From Vibrio nereis NBRC 15637 (GTDB taxonomy: Bacteria; Pseudomonadota; Gammaproteobacteria; Enterobacterales; Vibrionaceae): DNA of 64,000 nt. The translations under genes were made by a program, and so were the position numbers. The DNA lies in the NCBI RefSeq assembly GCF_001591105.1, contig NZ_BCUD01000015.1:1-64000 (forward strand), read 5' to 3'. The notes under the pieces were generated by a model that was given only the letters and a program-made list of their open reading frames with translations, was not told where the DNA came from and ran no database searches. Below, piece after piece: positions 29,134-39,089 of this stretch; positions within the stretch are counted from its first letter, which is position 1; every line of letters begins with the position of its first letter.

Positions 29134-29853
29134 ATGATTTCATTAGATCAGGCGAAACAACTCGTAGAGCTATTAGAAAACGGTCAACAGCAAGAAGCTA
29201 ACGTACTTGTTAAAGACCTATATGAACGAACATCGACACCTGTTTTACAAGAAATAGGGGAGTTGACTCGAGACCTCCACGAAGCCATTAATCAGTTCAG
29301 TACGGACGCTCGAATGAGCGAAATCGCCAATGACGAAATCCCGGATGCAAGGGATCGCCTTCAGTACGTCATTGACAAGACTGAGGTTGCTGCAAATAAA
29401 ACGATGGATGCAGTTGATCGCTGTATGCCAATAGCAGACAACTTACATGAAGGTCTACTCCAAGTGCGTCCTCAATGGAATGAACTGATGCATGGAAGAA
29501 TCGATCTAGCAGAGTTTAAAGCATTGTGTCATCGCATTGACGATCTGCTAGGTCAGGTAGAGGGCAATAGCTCAGAATTACGAGGGCAACTAACCGAGAT
29601 TCTGATGGCTCAAGACTTTCAAGATTTGACTGGTCAGATTATTCGCCGAGTGATTACTTTGGTAAACGAAGTTGAAGGCAGATTAGTAGAAATACTGACT
29701 GCATTTGGCAACGGACAGTTAGAAAACAGCACAGATAACAAGAAAAAAGCATCGAGTGACCCAGAGGGTCCAATACTCAATCCTCGTGAAAGGGATGATG
29801 CTGTTTCATCACAAGACGAAGTTGACGACTTGCTCTCGAGTCTTGGGTTTTAG
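29134..29853 (+). CDS. cheZ: CheY-P phosphatase CheZ
   Basis: CheZ speeds dephosphorylation of CheY-P. The 239-residue helical protein has the catalytic segment AQDFQDLTGQIIRRV (about residues 159-173; Asp161 and Gln165 region) and the C-terminal CheY-tethering helix DEVDDLLSSLGF. It lies between cheY and cheA in the operon. Confidence 0.94.
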   Translation: MISLDQAKQLVELLENGQQQEANVLVKDLYERTSTPVLQEIGELTRDLHEAINQFSTDARMSEIANDEIPDARDRLQYVIDKTEVAANKTMDAVDRCMPIADNLHEGLLQVRPQWNELMHGRIDLAEFKALCHRIDDLLGQVEGNSSELRGQLTEILMAQDFQDLTGQIIRRVITLVNEVEGRLVEILTAFGNGQLENSTDNKKKASSDPEGPILNPRERDDAVSSQDEVDDLLSSLGF

Positions 29854-29862
29854 AGGTAATAT

Positions 29863-32046
29863 ATGAGCTACGATTTAGACGAAGATATCCTTCAGGACTT
29901 TTTGGTTGAAGCTGGTGAAATACTGGAGCTTCTCTCGGAGCAGTTGGTCGAGCTAGAGAACAATCCAGAAGACAAAGATTTATTAAACGCTATTTTCCGT
30001 GGTTTCCACACTGTAAAAGGTGGGGCTGGCTTCCTGTCGCTCGCTGAGCTGGTGGATACATGTCATGGTGCTGAAAACGTGTTTGACACGCTTCGCAACG
30101 GCCAGCGCCAGGTGAATGCGAGTTTAATGGATACCATGTTAAGAGCTTTGGATACGGTAAACGAACAGTTCCAAGCCGTCCAAGATCGTGAACCATTGAT
30201 CCCTGCTGAACAGTCATTGTTGGATGAATTACATCGTCTAAGTAAGCCTGCTTCTGAAGATGAGCAAGATGTGACCGAACCTCAGGATGAACAACCTGAG
30301 GTTGAGGCGCCAAAGGTTGAGGAACCAGTCGTTGCCCCAGAGCCTGTAAACAATGTGTCTGCAAATTCTATTGACGAGATCACGCAAGATGAGTTTGAAA
30401 AGCTACTGGATGAACTGCACGGAAAAGGCAGCGCTCCAGGTAATGCGTCCTCGGCACCAGCTCCGGTTGAAGAAAGCCAGCCTAGTAGTGAAGCTACTGG
30501 CGATATTACCGATGATGAGTTTGAAAAGTTGTTAGACGAGTTACATGGCGTTGGTAAAGCTCCGGGTGAATCTTCGAATATCGCACCAACCTCTCCACCA
30601 CCAGAGCCTTCGGTGTCGAACGATGCAGTGGGTGATGACGACTTAATGACTGATGCAGAGTTTGAAAAGCTATTAGATGAGCTGCACGGCGCAGGCAAAG
30701 GGCCTTCAGTGGAAGAGCTAGAGTTAGCAACTAAACCTGTTGCTGCAAACCCAAAAGCTGAGACATCTCCTGCTGTAGAACCCGCTCACACAGCTCCTAA
30801 ACCTGCGGAGAAAGCACAGCCGACAGCGGCTGCTAAGAAAGAGGCTGCGCAAGCGAAAAAACCTCAAGCTGAAGCAACGGTACGTGTTGATACTTCGACG
30901 CTGGATACCATTATGAATATGGTCGGTGAGCTTGTATTGGTACGTAACCGTTTATTGAGCCTTGGGCTGAACAGTGCCGATGAGGAAATGTCCAAAGCGG
31001 TTGCCAACCTTGATGTCGTAACAGCCGACTTGCAAGGCGCTGTTATGAAAACGCGCATGCAACCGATTAAGAAAGTATTTGGCCGTTTTCCACGTGTTGT
31101 TCGCGATCTAGCACGTACATTAAAGAAAGACATCACATTAGAAATGCGTGGTGAAGAGACGGATCTGGATAAGAACTTGGTTGAGGCTTTGGCTGATCCT
31201 TTGATTCACTTGGTACGCAACTCTGTCGATCACGGTATTGAAATGCCAGACGCTCGTGTGGCTGCAGGTAAAGCAAGAACAGGTAAAGTGATCCTTTCTG
31301 CATCTCAGGAAGGGGATCATATTGAACTGGCTATCGTTGATGATGGTAGTGGTATGGATCCTGATAAGCTCCGTGGTATCGCAGTAAAACGCGGCCTTAT
31401 GGATGAAGACGCGGCATCTCGCCTAACCAATAAAGAGTGTTTTAACCTTATCTTTATGCCAGGTTTCTCCAGTAAGGAGAAAATCTCTGATATTTCAGGT
31501 CGTGGTGTAGGGATGGACGTTGTTAAGACGGCCATAAACACACTGAACGGCTCGATCGATATCGACTCAGAAATGGGCAAAGGTACGAAGATCACGATTA
31601 AGGTTCCTTTAACGCTTGCGATTCTTCCTACCTTGATGGTGGGGGTTGCAGGTCATCCGTTCGCGTTACCACTTGCAAGTGTGAATGAGATTTTCCATTT
31701 GGATCTCAGTCGTACCAATGTCGTTGATGGTCAGTTAACGATTATCGTTCGTGACAAGTCGATTCCATTATTCTATCTGCAAAATTGGCTTGCGCCTCAC
31801 ACAGGTAGGGCAGAGCAACGTACTGGCCACGGTCATGTTGTCATTGTGCAACTGGGTAGCCAGCGAGTTGGTTTTGTTGTGGATACTTTGATTGGTCAGG
31901 AAGAAGTGGTCATTAAACCGCTGGATCACTTGCTACAAGGTACTCCTGGCATGGCCGGGGCGACAATCACAAGTGACGGTCATATTGCTCTTATTTTGGA
32001 TGTGCCTGATTTACTTAAGCAGTATGCTGCTGCTTCTCGAATCTAA
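29863..32046 (+). CDS. cheA: Chemotaxis histidine kinase CheA
   Basis: CheA phosphorylates CheY and CheB in response to receptors. Domains: P1 HPt with His49 (FRGFHTVKGGAGFL); a long acidic/proline-rich linker replacing a recognisable P2 (~130-340); dimerisation P3; P4 ATPase (HLVRNSVDHGIE, VDDGSGMDPDK, GRGVGMDVV); and P5 CheW-like. 727 residues. The linker carries three copies of an EFEKLLDELHG motif. In Vibrio an interdomain LID region of CheA binds ParP, and these repeats lie where it is expected. Strong Shine-Dalgarno (GAGGT). Confidence 0.96.
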   Translation: MSYDLDEDILQDFLVEAGEILELLSEQLVELENNPEDKDLLNAIFRGFHTVKGGAGFLSLAELVDTCHGAENVFDTLRNGQRQVNASLMDTMLRALDTVNEQFQAVQDREPLIPAEQSLLDELHRLSKPASEDEQDVTEPQDEQPEVEAPKVEEPVVAPEPVNNVSANSIDEITQDEFEKLLDELHGKGSAPGNASSAPAPVEESQPSSEATGDITDDEFEKLLDELHGVGKAPGESSNIAPTSPPPEPSVSNDAVGDDDLMTDAEFEKLLDELHGAGKGPSVEELELATKPVAANPKAETSPAVEPAHTAPKPAEKAQPTAAAKKEAAQAKKPQAEATVRVDTSTLDTIMNMVGELVLVRNRLLSLGLNSADEEMSKAVANLDVVTADLQGAVMKTRMQPIKKVFGRFPRVVRDLARTLKKDITLEMRGEETDLDKNLVEALADPLIHLVRNSVDHGIEMPDARVAAGKARTGKVILSASQEGDHIELAIVDDGSGMDPDKLRGIAVKRGLMDEDAASRLTNKECFNLIFMPGFSSKEKISDISGRGVGMDVVKTAINTLNGSIDIDSEMGKGTKITIKVPLTLAILPTLMVGVAGHPFALPLASVNEIFHLDLSRTNVVDGQLTIIVRDKSIPLFYLQNWLAPHTGRAEQRTGHGHVVIVQLGSQRVGFVVDTLIGQEEVVIKPLDHLLQGTPGMAGATITSDGHIALILDVPDLLKQYAAASRI
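30370..30710 (+). repeat. Three EFEKLLDELHG repeats in the CheA linker
   Basis: The motif D-x-EFEKLLDELHG-x-G-K/S occurs at about residues 176, 218 and 264, spaced 42 and 46 residues apart by Pro/Ala/Ser-rich spacers. Each copy is a short amphipathic helix candidate. Codons differ between copies, so the protein motif rather than the DNA is conserved. Confidence 0.85.
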
Positions 32047-32070
32047 ATCGCAGGGTGTAGAAGGAAAGAT

Positions 32071-33207
32071 ATGGCGATTAAAGTATTGGTGGTAGACGAT
32101 TCGAGTTTTTTCCGCCGCCGCGTAAGCGAAATTATTAACTCTGAAGCTCGCTTAGAGGTTGTGGATGTTGCGACAAACGGCAAAGAAGCCGTTGAAAAAG
32201 CGAACAGTATAAAACCAGACGTTATTACCATGGATATTGAAATGCCAGTGATGGACGGTATAACAGCCGTCCGTGAAATCATGGCAAAATGTCCAGTCCC
32301 AATTTTGATGTTTTCATCGCTAACTCATGATGGCGCGAAAGCGACTCTTGATGCATTGGAAGCGGGAGCTCTCGATTTCTTACCGAAGAAGTTTGAAGAT
32401 ATTGCACGAAATCGAGATGAAGCGGTAACTCTGCTACAACAACGAGTTATTCAGATAGCTTCTCGACGTGCATTTATGCGTCGAGCAAGGCCAGCAGCAC
32501 CTGTAAGAACGCAGGTTACAGCATCAAGCACATCGACGCCTGCTAGACGAACTTCTCTTCAGTCCAGAACGGCAACGAGCCCAACTGCCAATCATTCAGC
32601 GCCGCCTGCGCGTTTTAGAGCGTCGGGGAAAAAATATCAGCTAACCGCGATCGGCACATCGACTGGTGGGCCAGTAGCCTTGCAGAAAATACTGACTAAA
32701 TTACCGCCTAATTATCCGCATCCGATTGTTTTGATTCAGCACATGCCAGCGACGTTTACTGCGGCATTTGCGAGTCGACTTAATTCGCTATGTCGTATTC
32801 AAGTAAAAGAAGCCGCGGACGGCGACGCATTGAGACCAGGAGTGGCATACCTCGCGCCAGGTGGTAAGCAAATGATGATCGAAGGTCGTCCCGGGGCTGC
32901 AAAATTACGCATCCTAGACGGTGGCGATCGTATGAACTACAAACCTTGCGTTGATGTGACGTTTGGTAGTGCTGCGAAAGTGTATTCAGATCAAGTGCTA
33001 TCCATGGTGTTGACGGGCATGGGAGCGGATGGCCGTGAAGGTGCCAGAATGCTAAAAAATGCAGGTTCAACCATTTGGGCTCAGGATGAAGACAGCTGCG
33101 TTGTATATGGTATGCCTCAAGCGGTTGCTAAAGCAGGGATATCTACAGAGGATTTGCCCCTTGATCGAATAGCGGATCGGATCTTGGTCGAAGTCGGGTT
33201 GGCATAG
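32071..33207 (+). CDS. cheB: Chemotaxis glutamate methylesterase CheB
   Basis: CheB demethylates and deamidates chemoreceptors for adaptation. An N-terminal receiver domain ([17 protein letters not shown] acceptor region: [13 protein letters not shown]) is joined by a basic Ser/Thr/Arg-rich linker (~135-185) to the esterase domain. The catalytic Ser is in [10 protein letters not shown], His in IQHMPATFT, Asp in [13 protein letters not shown]. 378 residues. Third signalling gene after cheA; parC follows in 9 bases. Confidence 0.95.
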   Translation: MAIKVLVVDDSSFFRRRVSEIINSEARLEVVDVATNGKEAVEKANSIKPDVITMDIEMPVMDGITAVREIMAKCPVPILMFSSLTHDGAKATLDALEAGALDFLPKKFEDIARNRDEAVTLLQQRVIQIASRRAFMRRARPAAPVRTQVTASSTSTPARRTSLQSRTATSPTANHSAPPARFRASGKKYQLTAIGTSTGGPVALQKILTKLPPNYPHPIVLIQHMPATFTAAFASRLNSLCRIQVKEAADGDALRPGVAYLAPGGKQMMIEGRPGAAKLRILDGGDRMNYKPCVDVTFGSAAKVYSDQVLSMVLTGMGADGREGARMLKNAGSTIWAQDEDSCVVYGMPQAVAKAGISTEDLPLDRIADRILVEVGLA

Positions 33208-33216
33208 AGGTCTTTC

Positions 33217-33985
33217 ATGATTGTATGGAGCATAGCCAACCAGAAAGGTGGTGTTGGCAAAACCACAACGACGATTACCCTTGCTGGCTTACTCAGTAAA
33301 CAGGGCAAACGTGTCTTGCTTGTTGATACGGACCCGCATGCTTCACTGACTACCTATCTTGGCTATGACTCAGACGGTGTACCTGCGAGTTTGTTTGACC
33401 TGTTTCAGCTAAAAGAATTTACAGAACAGAGTGTTATGCCGTTGGTGATACATTCTGATATTGAAGGAATAGATATTATTCCTGCGCATATGTCTTTGGC
33501 TACCCTTGATCGAGTAATGGGTAACCGAAGCGGTATGGGGCTCATTTTGAAACGTGCTTTAGCGGCACTGAAGCACCGTTATGATTATGTGCTCATCGAT
33601 TGTCCGCCAATTCTAGGCGTGATGATGGTCAATGCGCTTGCAGCAAGTGACCGCATATTAATTCCAGTGCAAACTGAGTTTTTAGCCATGAAAGGTCTAG
33701 AGCGCATGGTGCGTACACTCGCCATTATGCAGAAGTCTCGTGGTCAGTCTTTTAGCGTTACGATTGTTCCAACGATGTATGATAAAAGAACGCGTGCATC
33801 GTTGCAGACCTTACAACAATTAAAGAAAGACTACCCTGATCAAGTGTGGTCTTCTGCTGTGCCAATCGATACGAAGTTCCGTGATGCCAGTTTAAAGCAT
33901 CTACCTGTCTCACATTTTGCAACAGGCAGTCGAGGTGTGTTTGCATACAAGCAATTGTTGATTTACCTAGAGAGGTTAGCGATTG

Positions 33986-33993
<8 letters not shown>
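33217..33993 (+). CDS. parC: ParC, ParA-like ATPase for polar chemotaxis arrays
   Basis: In Vibrio, ParC localises at the pole via HubP and recruits chemotaxis arrays so that each daughter inherits one. The 258-residue protein has the deviant Walker A NQKGGVGKTTTTITLAGLL, LLVDTDPHASLT (Walker A') and YVLIDCPPILGVM (Walker B). It lies inside the che operon, immediately before parP, which distinguishes it from chromosome or plasmid ParA. Confidence 0.93.
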
Positions 33994-35026
<1,033 letters not shown>

Positions 35027-35063
35027 AACATTTATGCCGATTTAGGCTTAGAGAGGATTAGGT

Positions 35064-35558
35064 ATGTCTCAAACTAATGAAGTAGAAGTAAGAAAAGATC
35101 AGTCTAATGACGAAGTGCTTCAGTGGGTGACGTTCCAACTAGAAGAAGAAACTTACGGCATCAATGTTATGCAAGTACGTGAGGTTCTACGTTACACTGA
35201 AATCGCTCCAGTACCAGGAGCTCCAGATTACGTACTTGGTATTATTAACCTACGTGGCAATGTCGTGACCGTTATCGATACGCGTTCACGCTTTGGTTTG
35301 ATTGATGGCGAAACTACTGACAATACACGTATTATTGTGATTGAGTCAGAGCATCAAGTTATTGGTATTCTGGTAGACAGCGTTGCAGAAGTGGTTTATC
35401 TACGCTCATCTCAAATCGATACCACTCCAAGTGTTGGTACAGATGAAAGCGCGAAGTTTATTCAAGGCGTGAGCAACCGTGATGGTAAACTGCTTATTTT
35501 GGTTGATCTGAATAAACTACTAACAGATGACGAATGGGATGAGATGGCTCACCTATAA
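35064..35558 (+). CDS. cheW: Chemotaxis coupling protein CheW
   Basis: CheW couples receptors to CheA. The 164-residue protein has the family core LEEETYGINVMQVREVLRY, GAPDYVLGIINLRGNVVTVID and GILVDSVAEVV. It follows parP after 37 bases with a GAGAGGA site. Its stop overlaps the next gene's ATG (TAATG). Confidence 0.95.
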   Translation: MSQTNEVEVRKDQSNDEVLQWVTFQLEEETYGINVMQVREVLRYTEIAPVPGAPDYVLGIINLRGNVVTVIDTRSRFGLIDGETTDNTRIIVIESEHQVIGILVDSVAEVVYLRSSQIDTTPSVGTDESAKFIQGVSNRDGKLLILVDLNKLLTDDEWDEMAHL

Positions 35559-36052
35559 TGGATTTTAGTTGGATCACTGATGACCCAATTCTTTTTGGGT
35601 CGTTAGCCTTTGTTGTTGGTTTGTTTGTTCTTGCGTTCATTCGCTTGAAACACGGGCAGGCGAAAGCTTTTGAACAGCTTCGACAGCAGAACCGCAGCTT
35701 GGACAAAGAGTTACAGAAAGCAAATAAGCAGTTGCTTGAAGTCCGTTCAGTTGTCGTAGGGTTAGGTCAAAGAGCCAGTGAACAGCAAGACATTATCAAG
35801 CATCTGAATGAAAGGATTACGGAGCTAGAGCAAACAGACAATGATGGTCGTTTGTATTCCAGAGCCAGTAAAATGGTGCAGTTAGGGGCAGATCTTAATG
35901 AACTCATTGAAGAGTGTGAGCTTCCTAAAGCGGAAGCTGAATTAATGATGTCCTTACAGAAAAAGATCACTGGAAAAGAAAAAATCCCACCGCTTGAAAG
36001 CAATCCAGATAATCAGAAATCTCTGGCTCGACAAAGACGTGTCAGACGATAA
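35558..36052 (+). CDS. DUF2802 membrane-anchored coiled-coil protein
   Basis: A 164-residue protein of the DUF2802 family; function unknown to me. It has one N-terminal membrane helix (about residues 12-27, FGSLAFVVGLFVLAFI), a coiled coil (~35-95) and a C-terminal helical segment resembling a small DNA-binding-like fold (LNELIEECELPKAEAELMMS), with a basic tail (RQRRVRR). The overlapping start with cheW and the terminator after it make it the last gene of the chemotaxis operon, so a role in motility or array function is inferred. Confidence 0.85.
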   Translation: MDFSWITDDPILFGSLAFVVGLFVLAFIRLKHGQAKAFEQLRQQNRSLDKELQKANKQLLEVRSVVVGLGQRASEQQDIIKHLNERITELEQTDNDGRLYSRASKMVQLGADLNELIEECELPKAEAELMMSLQKKITGKEKIPPLESNPDNQKSLARQRRVRR

Positions 36053-36063
36053 TTAACTTTTAT

Positions 36064-36090
36064 AAAGGTGCCTTAGGGCACCTTTTTTGT
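36064..36090 (+). terminator. Terminator of the flagellar/chemotaxis operon
   Basis: AAAGGTGCC-TTAG-GGCACCTTT with six Ts, 12 bases after DUF2802. Confidence 0.92.
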
Positions 36091-36244
36091 ATCAAGTTGT
36101 AGCCATTTAGGGCTAGATAAGTCGCCATGTGCATAATTGTTAACAGATTCTTACGCAGTTTCGTGATTCGTATAGGTCTATAGCTGTGTTGTGCCGAAAA
36201 GGCTGTGGTAATATAGCGGCTCAAAATTATAGTAGTGATTGCAC

Positions 36245-36865
36245 ATGTTAGAAGTATCTCAACTTACCGCTATTCGAGATGAAAGAATTCTCTTTGAATC
36301 CCTCTCTTTTACCATAGGTTCTGGTGAGCTAGTCCAAATCGAGGGAAGAAATGGTACGGGGAAGACAACCTTGCTACGTATTGTGACGGGGCTAGGCGAT
36401 AGAGATACCGGAGAAATTTTCTGGAATGGCGAAAATATTGAGTCGAACCGTGATGCATACCATGAAGACTTACTGTTTTTAGGCCATTCGACAGGCGTGA
36501 AGCGCGATCTAACAGCCTACGAGAACTTAAGGTTTTATCTCAGTGTGCATTCTAAGCAGTCGATGAGTAAGGAAGAGATCTATAGCGCGTTAGTTAAAGT
36601 TGGCTTAGCGGGACGTGAAGACGTTCCTGTCGCACAGTTGTCTGCCGGTCAGCAACGCCGTGTCGCGCTCGCAAGGCTTTGGCTCAGCCAACATAAACTG
36701 TGGATCCTCGATGAGCCCCTTACCGCTATCGATAAGCAGGGCGTCAAAGTCTTGGAGTCTCTCTTCCTCAGTCATGCAGAGAAAGGTGGCATTGTCGTGC
36801 TAACCACACACCAGGACATGTTCACAGATAACCCGAAACTTAGAAAAATAAAGCTGGGTAATTAA
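36245..36865 (+). CDS. ccmA: Heme exporter ATPase CcmA
   Basis: CcmA powers release of heme-loaded CcmE from the CcmABCD complex in System I cytochrome c maturation. Walker [13 protein letters not shown], signature [14 protein letters not shown], Walker [13 protein letters not shown]; 206 residues, typically short. ATG 36245 is preferred over an upstream in-frame TTG (36239) as it gives the family start [13 protein letters not shown]. First gene of ccmABCDEFGHI. Confidence 0.95.
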   Translation: MLEVSQLTAIRDERILFESLSFTIGSGELVQIEGRNGTGKTTLLRIVTGLGDRDTGEIFWNGENIESNRDAYHEDLLFLGHSTGVKRDLTAYENLRFYLSVHSKQSMSKEEIYSALVKVGLAGREDVPVAQLSAGQQRRVALARLWLSQHKLWILDEPLTAIDKQGVKVLESLFLSHAEKGGIVVLTTHQDMFTDNPKLRKIKLGN

Positions 36866-36867
36866 TC

Positions 36868-37536
36868 ATGTTAGGCACTATGAATAGCATTGTTCGCCGC
36901 GAACTACTTATCGCGTTTCGTCGTCAAGCCGATGTTTTTAACCCTTTGTGGTTCTTTATCATTGTTATTACGCTTTTCCCTTTAAGCATTGGTCCTGAGC
37001 CAAACCTGTTAGCTCGTATTGCAGCGGGCATTGTTTGGGTTGCGGCGTTACTTTCCGCGTTATTGTCTTTAGAGCGACTATTTAGGGACGACTTCCAAGA
37101 TGGGTCATTGGAACAAATGATGCTGATGCCAGTCCCATTACCGATTGTCGTGATATCAAAAGTAATTGCCCATTGGTTGTTAACTGGTTTGCCTCTTATC
37201 GTAATCAGTCCACTGTTAGCGGTTCTATTATCACTTGATTTCAATACTTGGCTTTCCGTTGTGTTGACCTTGTTGGTTGGAACACCAACGCTCAGCTTCA
37301 TTGGGGCTATCGGTGTTGCCTTAACGGTTGGCTTGCAAAAAGGTGGTGTGCTTTTAAGTTTATTAGTATTGCCACTCTATATTCCGATTTTGATTTTCGC
37401 CACATCTGCAATAGATGCAGCTTCGTTGGGCGTAGCGTACAACGGTCAATTGGCCATTTTGGGTGCAATGTTAATGGGAGCATTCACTCTGACACCTTTT
37501 GCTATTAGCGCGGCACTGAGAGTAAGTGTGAATTAA
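36868..37536 (+). CDS. ccmB: Heme exporter permease CcmB
   Basis: CcmB is the permease subunit of CcmABCD. The 222-residue protein has about six membrane helices and the conserved stretch DDFQDGSLEQMMLMPVPL. It starts two bases after the ccmA stop. The 108-base gap to ccmC is the largest within the cluster and may hold a secondary promoter. Confidence 0.95.
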   Translation: MLGTMNSIVRRELLIAFRRQADVFNPLWFFIIVITLFPLSIGPEPNLLARIAAGIVWVAALLSALLSLERLFRDDFQDGSLEQMMLMPVPLPIVVISKVIAHWLLTGLPLIVISPLLAVLLSLDFNTWLSVVLTLLVGTPTLSFIGAIGVALTVGLQKGGVLLSLLVLPLYIPILIFATSAIDAASLGVAYNGQLAILGAMLMGAFTLTPFAISAALRVSVN

Positions 37537-37644
37537 TTGCGTTTGATCAAGCACGAAATTTTCCCTGTATATAAATTATAAAACTAAATATTGTCTTGTG
37601 ATGTTTTCGAGCAAGACGAACTGAAGTAAGAGTGAGAACAAAAC

Positions 37645-38397
37645 ATGTGGAAATGGCTCCATCCCTATGCCAAGCCTGAGTCTACTTACCAGCTATGCGG
37701 TAAGCTTTTGCCTTGGTTTTCCATACTAGCCCTATTGTGCTTAGCTACTGGTAGTCTATGGGGGTTAGCATATGCGCCTGCTGATTACCAACAAGGAGAT
37801 AGTTTCAGAATCATTTACATCCACGTGCCTGCTGCAATTTGGTCTATGGGCGCATACATGTCGATGGCGATCGCTGCTTTTATTGGTCTAGTCTGGCAAG
37901 TACGTCTATCAGATATGGCAGCATCCGCTATGGCTCCAATTGGCGCAGTCTACACCTTCATCGCACTTTTGACTGGCGCTATCTGGGGTAAACCAATGTG
38001 GGGAACTTGGTGGGTATGGGATGCCCGTTTAACTTCAGAACTCATTCTGCTATTCCTCTACCTTGGCGTTATCGCGCTTTATCATGCCTTTGATGATCAA
38101 AAGACCGCGGCAAAAGCTGCTGGTATTTTAGCGATAGTGGGCGTGGTTAACTTACCAATTATTCACTTTTCCGTAGAGTGGTGGAATACGCTTCATCAGG
38201 GAGCAACCATCACTAAATTTGCGAAGCCTTCGATTTCAAATGACATGTTGTGGCCATTGTTACTGAACATCTTTGGCTTTGCGTTTTTCTTCGGAGTCGT
38301 CACTATGGTGCGCTTACGTAACGAAATAATCAGTAAAGAGAGCCACCGTCCTTGGGTGCTTAAACTTGCTGAAGCTAAGTCTCAGAGAGGTAACTAA
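37645..38397 (+). CDS. ccmC: Heme handling membrane protein CcmC
   Basis: CcmC loads heme onto CcmE. Six membrane helices are apparent; the tryptophan-rich WWD motif is WGTWWVWDARLTSELI, flanked by conserved periplasmic His (IYIHVPAAIWSM and IIHFSVEWWNTLHQG). 250 residues. Confidence 0.96.
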   Translation: MWKWLHPYAKPESTYQLCGKLLPWFSILALLCLATGSLWGLAYAPADYQQGDSFRIIYIHVPAAIWSMGAYMSMAIAAFIGLVWQVRLSDMAASAMAPIGAVYTFIALLTGAIWGKPMWGTWWVWDARLTSELILLFLYLGVIALYHAFDDQKTAAKAAGILAIVGVVNLPIIHFSVEWWNTLHQGATITKFAKPSISNDMLWPLLLNIFGFAFFFGVVTMVRLRNEIISKESHRPWVLKLAEAKSQRGN

Positions 38398-38400
38398 GTC

Positions 38401-38607
38401 ATGCATTTTGAATCTTTGAGCGACTTTTTCGCTATGGGCGGGTACGCCGGTTATGTCTGGAGTGCTTTCGGCATTACATTTTTATCTATGTTGATAGTAC
38501 TTTATGTCAGTGTAAAACGTGGCGAGGCACTACTTAAAGAAGTGCAAGCAAAAGTCGATAGACAAGCACGAATTGAAGCAGCTAAGAATTTGGAGAACAC
38601 ACTATGA
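38401..38607 (+). CDS. ccmD: Heme exporter small subunit CcmD
   Basis: CcmD is a small membrane protein needed to release heme-CcmE. The 68-residue product has one membrane helix ([20 protein letters not shown]) and a basic cytoplasmic tail. It starts three bases after ccmC and overlaps ccmE by 4 (ATGA). Confidence 0.92.
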   Translation: MHFESLSDFFAMGGYAGYVWSAFGITFLSMLIVLYVSVKRGEALLKEVQAKVDRQARIEAAKNLENTL

Positions 38608-39089
38608 ACCCAAGACGCAAAAAGAGGCTCGGCATTGTTCTTGCGATCTTTATTGGTATCAGCGCGACAATCGGCCTGATGCTTTATGCATTGAACCAAA
38701 ATATGGATTTGTTCTATACGCCAACAGAGCTTGTTAACGGTAAAGATGACGGTACAAAACCGGAAGTAGGCCAGCGTCTACGTATAGGTGGTATGGTTGT
38801 CGTGGGGTCGGTGAATCGTGATCCAGAATCTTTAAGAGTCTCTTTTAAACTGCACGACGTAGGTCCCAAAGTAACCATTCTTTATGATGGGATTCTTCCA
38901 GACCTGTTCCGTGAAGGGCAGGGCATTGTGGCGCAAGGTGTATTGAAAGACGCGACGACCGTTGAAGCCTTTGAAGTCTTGGCTAAGCACGATGAAGAAT
39001 ACATGCCACCAGAAATTGCAGAAGCAATGCAGAAGAATCATCAACCTCTTCAATACTCAGAACAACAAAAACAAGGAAGCGGTCAATGA
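38604..39089 (+). CDS. ccmE: Periplasmic heme chaperone CcmE
   Basis: CcmE carries heme covalently between CcmC and CcmF. N-terminal membrane anchor (residues ~8-28), OB-fold domain, and heme-binding His129 with Tyr133 ([13 protein letters not shown]). 161 residues, a His-type CcmE. Confidence 0.96.
   Translation: MNPRRKKRLGIVLAIFIGISATIGLMLYALNQNMDLFYTPTELVNGKDDGTKPEVGQRLRIGGMVVVGSVNRDPESLRVSFKLHDVGPKVTILYDGILPDLFREGQGIVAQGVLKDATTVEAFEVLAKHDEEYMPPEIAEAMQKNHQPLQYSEQQKQGSGQ

Noticed and set aside
30282..30730. Minus-strand ORFs across the cheA linker
   Set aside because: Low-complexity shadows of the Glu/Pro/Ala-rich coding strand.
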